In this document: positions 6,651-9,262 of the stretch, piece by piece
Layout: each line of letters starts with the position of its first letter
Numbering within the stretch: the stretch's first letter is position 1
DNA from: an uncultured Paenibacillaceae bacterium
Lineage (GTDB): Bacteria; Bacillota; Bacilli; Paenibacillales; CALAME01
Assembly (NCBI GenBank): GCA_937983035.1
Contig: CALKAN010000382.1
Coordinates: 1 to 9,262, forward strand
Length of the DNA: 9,262 nucleotides
Reading direction: 5' to 3'
Made by a program: the position numbers and the translations under genes
The notes under the pieces: model-generated
The model's database searches: none
The model's input: the letters and a program-made list of their open reading frames with translations, nothing else
What the model was told of the DNA's origin: nothing

Positions 6651-6684
6651 GTGGAGGGAGAACAGCTCTCTCCACTTTGCTGTC
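6651..6684 (+). terminator. Probable terminator of the sulfatase gene
   Basis: GTGGAGGGAG (6651-6660) pairs with CTCTCTCCAC (6666-6675) as a 10-bp stem with one G-U pair and loop AACAG. Only TTTGCTGTCT follows, so the U-tract is poor. It is the strongest stem-loop downstream of the sulfatase stop, 117 bases away. Confidence 0.45.
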
Positions 6685-6831
6685 TATAGATATTTCCGTT
6701 CACAACTATCATTTCATTTCATGCAATTTCCTCATGTTTATGCAGCGGGCGTTTTTTTCTTCATGCGAATGCGATGGTGTGGTCATGCCTTCGTAAATAT
6801 GATTTAAACTTCCACCCCAACGTTTTGATAT

Positions 6832-6885
6832 GCTCCTCTTGCAGCAGACAATAAAATAATAAAACGGATGATTGCAAAGAGGAGC
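6832..6885. promoter_or_regulatory. Inverted repeat whose right arm contains a Shine-Dalgarno sequence
   Basis: GCTCCTCTTGCA (6832-6843) is the complement of TGCAAAGAGGAGC (6873-6885) except for one extra A, with 29 bases between. The right arm contains AGAGGAG, correctly spaced from ATG 6892. A crossing complement, CGTTTT (6821-6826) with AAAACG (6861-6866), cannot form in the same simple fold. It may instead be an untypical terminator for the GntR-type gene on the - strand. No T-tract follows on either strand. Confidence 0.4.
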
Positions 6886-6891
6886 TTACCA

Positions 6892-6975
6892 ATGTTTAGC
6901 ATCCGAGGCGGGCATTGTAACGACCCGCAAGAATCATGTCACATCGAATCGCGTCTCGTCATGCGGCTGACCTAA
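6892..6975 (+). CDS. Doubtful 27-residue ORF with a strong ribosome binding site
   Basis: ATG 6892 is preceded by AAGAGGAG at 6877-6884, seven bases away. The peptide starts MFSIRGGHCNDPQESCH and ends at TAA 6973-6975, overlapping the 3' end of the GntR-type gene in antisense. Only the ribosome binding site favours it. I recognise no family. Confidence 0.2.
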   Translation: MFSIRGGHCNDPQESCHIESRLVMRLT

Positions 6976-8358
6976 TTGATGTTCCAATCGCTCAAGCACC
7001 GTATCGAGGTCTTCCAGACCGGACCAATAAAACTTTAATTCATGAAGCATTGTCATCAGGTCAAAAATCGGCATATTCAGTTCTGTGTAACAATGAAAGG
7101 TGGGGATGATATCCCGATACATGTAAAATCGCGACGGCCGATTGCGGATCGGTTCATCTCCCGTCCATTCCGCAGCTAGTTTGTTTGCGGGGATGCGCAA
7201 AGTGTGTTTGCGGATCTCAACTTGCGCTTCATAGGAAGTTAAGAAGTCAACGAACATTTGCGCAGCAACTTTTTGTTGTGAGCCGGCGCTGATCGCTAAT
7301 GCGACGGTGTGCAGCAAAGTTTTTGGCGTGCGTAAATATGGCACAGGCGCAATATCATATGTAAATGGGGCATGACGAAAAGAGTATAATCGATCATATG
7401 TTGAAAGCACCATCGAAATTTTTTGACTCAGAAACAGCGCTTCTTCATCCCGCTGGCCTTCTGATTGAAATGAAGGAAAGAGCGACGCATCATCGATGAG
7501 AGATTTCAAGCATTGCAGCCCTTCGACTATTTTTGGATCACGCAAGTGATATTTTCCTTGTTTGTTTTTGGTGAATTTCACGCCATTTTGCAGCAAAAAT
7601 AAGGGCCAACGGTTCACATGAGAAACATGGAAATAAAGTCCGTAACGTTTCTGATCAGGATTGGACAGTTTCAGGCCTGCCTTTCGCACATCTTCCCAAG
7701 TCCAACTGCTGTCTGGTTCTGGCAAGTTGCGTTCTCGGAAATGATCTTTGTTATAGCACAATATAACTGGAGTAAATACGAATGGTTGGGCAAAAAGCTT
7801 GCCTCCCCTGAGAAATGGCTTGGTTAAAAAGGGATACATGCCTTCCTTCGCAACTTGCGGCACCAGAATGTCTGAGAGAGAATCAGCATTCATATCTCTT
7901 GCCAATTGTTCAAAATTATAAGGATTGATCATCATTACATCGACCTGATCGGCCAGTTGGCGAATGCTTGCATTGTCTCGTTCCGCTGGATAGCGAATTT
8001 CAGTCGGCAATATTTGAATATTGGGATGTTTTTTATGAAATGCCTCGATGAGAGAAGGCATGTGCATTTCCCGCAGCAGAGAAGCATGTCCGAATTTAAC
8101 GGTCAATAACTTATTTTCTGGTCTTGCAATGACTTGTGCGCCGATTCGCGGAATTTTTTTAATGAAGCCTTCGGATACAAGGACTTCAAGACCTTTGCGA
8201 ACCGTGTTGTTGCTTAAATTATACATATCGCACAGCGCCAATTCAGAGGGCAAAAAATCTCCAACTTTTAATTTGCCAGTTATGATTTGCTCTCTCAGTT
8301 CATTGGTCATCCGCTCAGCTTTGCTTCGTGCAGCCGGACGTGTTTGTCTCTTGTTCAT
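6934..8358 (-). CDS. GntR-type regulator fused to a solute-binding-protein-like sensor domain
   Basis: Residues about 15-85 (numbered from the chosen start) form a GntR winged helix: MTNELREQIITGKLKVGDFL, then PSELALCDMYNLSNNTVRKG with the recognition helix, and a wing ending IPRIGAQVI. From about residue 90 to 440 the protein resembles the mature part of family 1 ABC solute-binding proteins: KFGHASLLREMHMPSLIEAF, then LFAQPFVFTPVILCYNKDHF, SSWTWEDVRKAGLKLSNP, and a C-terminal YDIAPVP with a TVALAISAGSQQKVAAQMF helix. With the DNA-binding domain at the N-terminus and no signal peptide, it must be a cytoplasmic sugar or oligosaccharide sensor. GntR proteins more often carry UTRA, FadR-type or aminotransferase sensor domains. 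I chose ATG 8358 because GGAGG sits 5 bases ahead; a TTG at 8370 would lie within that site, and ATG 8361 is too close. A promoter with a palindrome in its spacer lies about 80 bases upstream, suggesting autoregulation. Confidence 0.92.
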   Translation of the reverse strand: MNKRQTRPAARSKAERMTNELREQIITGKLKVGDFLPSELALCDMYNLSNNTVRKGLEVLVSEGFIKKIPRIGAQVIARPENKLLTVKFGHASLLREMHMPSLIEAFHKKHPNIQILPTEIRYPAERDNASIRQLADQVDVMMINPYNFEQLARDMNADSLSDILVPQVAKEGMYPFLTKPFLRGGKLFAQPFVFTPVILCYNKDHFRERNLPEPDSSWTWEDVRKAGLKLSNPDQKRYGLYFHVSHVNRWPLFLLQNGVKFTKNKQGKYHLRDPKIVEGLQCLKSLIDDASLFPSFQSEGQRDEEALFLSQKISMVLSTYDRLYSFRHAPFTYDIAPVPYLRTPKTLLHTVALAISAGSQQKVAAQMFVDFLTSYEAQVEIRKHTLRIPANKLAAEWTGDEPIRNRPSRFYMYRDIIPTFHCYTELNMPIFDLMTMLHELKFYWSGLEDLDTVLERLEHQLGQPHDETRFDVT

Positions 8359-8435
8359 CATTTCCTCCAACTGATCAAATCTTAAAACTGTGATGGATGT
8401 TGTTTTCGGGTGTCATTCGTTGATTCGTTTCATCT

Positions 8436-8464
8436 ATTATAGCTGACAATATGCATCTTGTCAT
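8436..8464 (-). promoter_or_regulatory. SigA promoter of the GntR-type regulator gene
   Basis: On the - strand, ATGACA (8464-8459, 5 of 6) and TATAAT (8441-8436, perfect) are separated by exactly 17 bases. The start point would fall near 8429, giving a leader of about 70 bases. The nearly ideal geometry makes this a confident call. Confidence 0.75.
8444..8463. promoter_or_regulatory. 20-bp palindrome inside the regulator promoter, probable operator
   Basis: TGACAATATGCATCTTGTCA is symmetric except for one base pair, with half-sites TGACAA and TTGTCA around ATGCAT. It fills the space between the -35 and -10 elements of the regulator's own promoter, where a bound dimer would block RNA polymerase. 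A dimeric winged-helix protein such as the adjacent GntR-type regulator is the natural candidate. The palindrome is seen directly; the binding protein is inferred. Confidence 0.6.
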
Positions 8465-8570
8465 GCCTCGTCTGCTTCAAACTTGATGCATTTTTTGTTT
8501 GCGTAAGAATAAAAATGAATGTGGAATAACAAAAACTCAAAGTTTAAACATGAAAATTGGTAAAAATTGA

Positions 8571-8599
8571 TTGACAACGCTTACATTAGACCATATAAC
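8571..8599 (+). promoter_or_regulatory. SigA promoter of the pyruvyl transferase gene
   Basis: TTGACA (8571-8576, perfect) and TATAAC (8594-8599, 5 of 6) are 17 bases apart. Transcription would start near 8606, leaving a long untranslated leader to the ATG at 8797. The -35 is overlapped by a cre site. Confidence 0.75.
8572..8585 (+). promoter_or_regulatory. cre site, CcpA-binding operator
   Basis: TGACAACGCTTACA fits every fixed position of the Bacillus cre consensus TGWNANCGNTNWCA. It covers the -35 element, the expected position for repression by CcpA in the presence of preferred sugars. The match is seen directly; CcpA control is inferred. Confidence 0.65.
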
Positions 8600-8668
8600 C
8601 AATGTAAAAAATGAAGTAAAGTAAAGCAGAAGATAAACTGCGTTATAACTAAGAATGCAGGGAGGGTG

Positions 8669-8680
8669 ATGTATAGTTAA
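8669..8680 (+). other. Mini-ORF in the leader of the pyruvyl transferase gene
   Basis: GGAGGG at 8661-8666 is followed by ATG TAT AGT TAA, a three-codon frame. The Shine-Dalgarno sequence is unusually good for untranslated DNA but only 2-3 bases from the ATG. It could be a translated leader peptide, the stub of a deleted gene, or chance. Confidence 0.25.
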
Positions 8681-8796
8681 GTGAACTGACTTTTTCAAAA
8701 TTAGAATGAGTCAAACAAAATTTTATTTTTTGGAATTTCATGGTCTATAACCTATTAAAAAAATGTTTGATTTGAAACGACAGAGAGGAAAATCAA

Positions 8797-9262
8797 ATGG
8801 AAAATCATTTATTAATTGCTTATACGTGGAGCGCCGGGAATATCGGAGATATCGGGATTACTCCAGGGATATTGCGTCTTGTCAGTCAGCAAAAGCCTAA
8901 TTTGCCTGTTGAACTGCTTGCCATGCAGCCTGAAGATCATCCGCACTATCAACAAGTGAAACATTATTATTCTAAACATGCGCAAGTTCGCCAAGTGCAT
9001 CCGAATTGTCATCTAATTAAGAGCAATGCTTGGCAGAAGTTCACCGCACGATGGGGAGAGAACAAAATCTATTCATTTCAAACAGGAAGCATCTCTGCAT
9101 TCGAAGCAGAAGCCATGGCGGAAGATTTGCTGGAAAAATTGCCGCGTGAATTGTTTCAAGAACTAGTAGAATGTCATCCAGAATTAGTCAGATCGATGAA
9201 AGAAGCCGGATTTTTGCTTTACAATTCAGGCATGACGCTGAATTTTGGCCGTGCAGGCATGC
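8797..9262 (+). CDS. Polysaccharide pyruvyl transferase family protein, 3' end outside the window
   Basis: The frame opens at ATG 8797, seven bases after AGAGAGGA (8782-8789), and stays open to the window end (155 complete codons). The N-terminus reads LLIAYTWSAGNIGDIGITPG followed by ILRLV, with the GNIGD-type nucleotide-binding loop of the family (PF04230). The segment SGMTLNFGR near the end of the visible part is also family-like. Known members move a pyruvate ketal from phosphoenolpyruvate onto sugars of cell-wall or exopolysaccharides; in Bacilli, CsaB does so for S-layer anchoring. This protein differs from CsaB in starting region and context, and some relatives in sugar loci have no proven activity. 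It lies divergent from the GntR-type regulator and behind a cre-controlled promoter, so an inducible carbohydrate locus continuing to the right is likely. Roughly half of the protein is missing. Confidence 0.78.
   Translation, partial: MENHLLIAYTWSAGNIGDIGITPGILRLVSQQKPNLPVELLAMQPEDHPHYQQVKHYYSKHAQVRQVHPNCHLIKSNAWQKFTARWGENKIYSFQTGSISAFEAEAMAEDLLEKLPRELFQELVECHPELVRSMKEAGFLLYNSGMTLNFGRAGM

Larger units (their letters stand above)
6535..6933. other. Intergenic stretch between convergent sulfatase and GntR-type genes
   Basis: These 399 bases hold a 10-bp-stem hairpin at 6651-6675 and a longer-looped inverted repeat at 6832-6885. I found no gene except a doubtful 27-codon ORF starting at 6892. 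There is no tRNA or mobile-element feature. Confidence 0.6.
8359..8796. other. Divergent control region between the regulator and pyruvyl transferase genes
   Basis: These 438 bases hold two back-to-back SigA promoters about 107 bases apart, a palindromic operator candidate, a cre site, and a leader of about 190 bases on the + strand side. The leader is AT-rich, and no strong hairpin or known riboswitch was recognised in it. Confidence 0.65.

Noticed and set aside
6908..6928. GCGGG/CCCGC hairpin as a terminator of the GntR-type gene
   Set aside because: Only a 5-bp stem with an 11-base loop and no T-tract on the - strand.
8748..8780. Second promoter closer to the pyruvyl transferase gene (TTGGAA-like and TATTAA-like elements in AT-rich DNA)
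   Set aside because: Only 4 of 6 matches in each element, as expected by chance in such AT-rich sequence.

Overview
The window looks like a chromosomal segment of a motile Gram-positive bacterium of the Bacilli, most likely a Paenibacillus-like member of the Paenibacillaceae. This rests on the strong AGGAGG-type ribosome binding sites, a CheC/CheD pair behind a SigD-type -10 element, a perfect match to the CcpA cre consensus, and families common in that group (FAD-dependent oxidoreductases of sugar loci, a cytoplasmic sulfatase, a GntR regulator fused to a solute-binding domain). The species cannot be named from the sequence alone.

Layout, left to right. (1) Positions 1-759 hold the C-terminal end of a larger protein on the + strand, with HEAT-like helices. 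(2) A bidirectional hairpin terminator at 882-932 separates it from a convergent FAD-dependent oxidoreductase gene (996-2825, - strand) that carries a discoidin-like C-terminal domain. (3) Divergent from the oxidoreductase lies a decayed AraC-family regulator (about 3013-3473, + strand). It has at least three frame changes and an in-frame stop, and is followed by a short terminator at 3601-3621. (4) cheC and cheD form a 17-nt overlapping two-gene unit on the - strand (4724 to 3620) with a SigD-like promoter at 4828-4855, away from any visible flagellar operon. (5) After a 397-base intergenic stretch with two questionable small ORFs comes a cysteine-type sulfatase (5122-6534, + strand). (6) A gene-poor stretch of about 400 bases holds two hairpins. 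(7) A GntR-type regulator with a solute-binding-protein-like sensor domain (6934-8358, - strand) is transcribed from a good SigA promoter whose spacer carries a 20-bp palindrome, probably an autoregulatory operator. (8) Divergent from it, a SigA promoter overlapped by a cre site precedes a polysaccharide pyruvyl transferase family gene (8797 to beyond the window end).

How they may work together (inference): the oxidoreductase, the sulfatase, the AraC remnant and the sensor-regulator fit an accessory carbohydrate-use region for a sulfated or otherwise decorated glycan. The sulfatase has no signal peptide, so it would act on imported fragments. The GntR fusion would sense an intracellular sugar, and the divergent pyruvyl transferase unit would be under carbon catabolite control. 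The cheC-cheD pair appears to be an independent insertion or a relocated chemotaxis adaptation module. No transposase, tRNA, rRNA or CRISPR array was seen.
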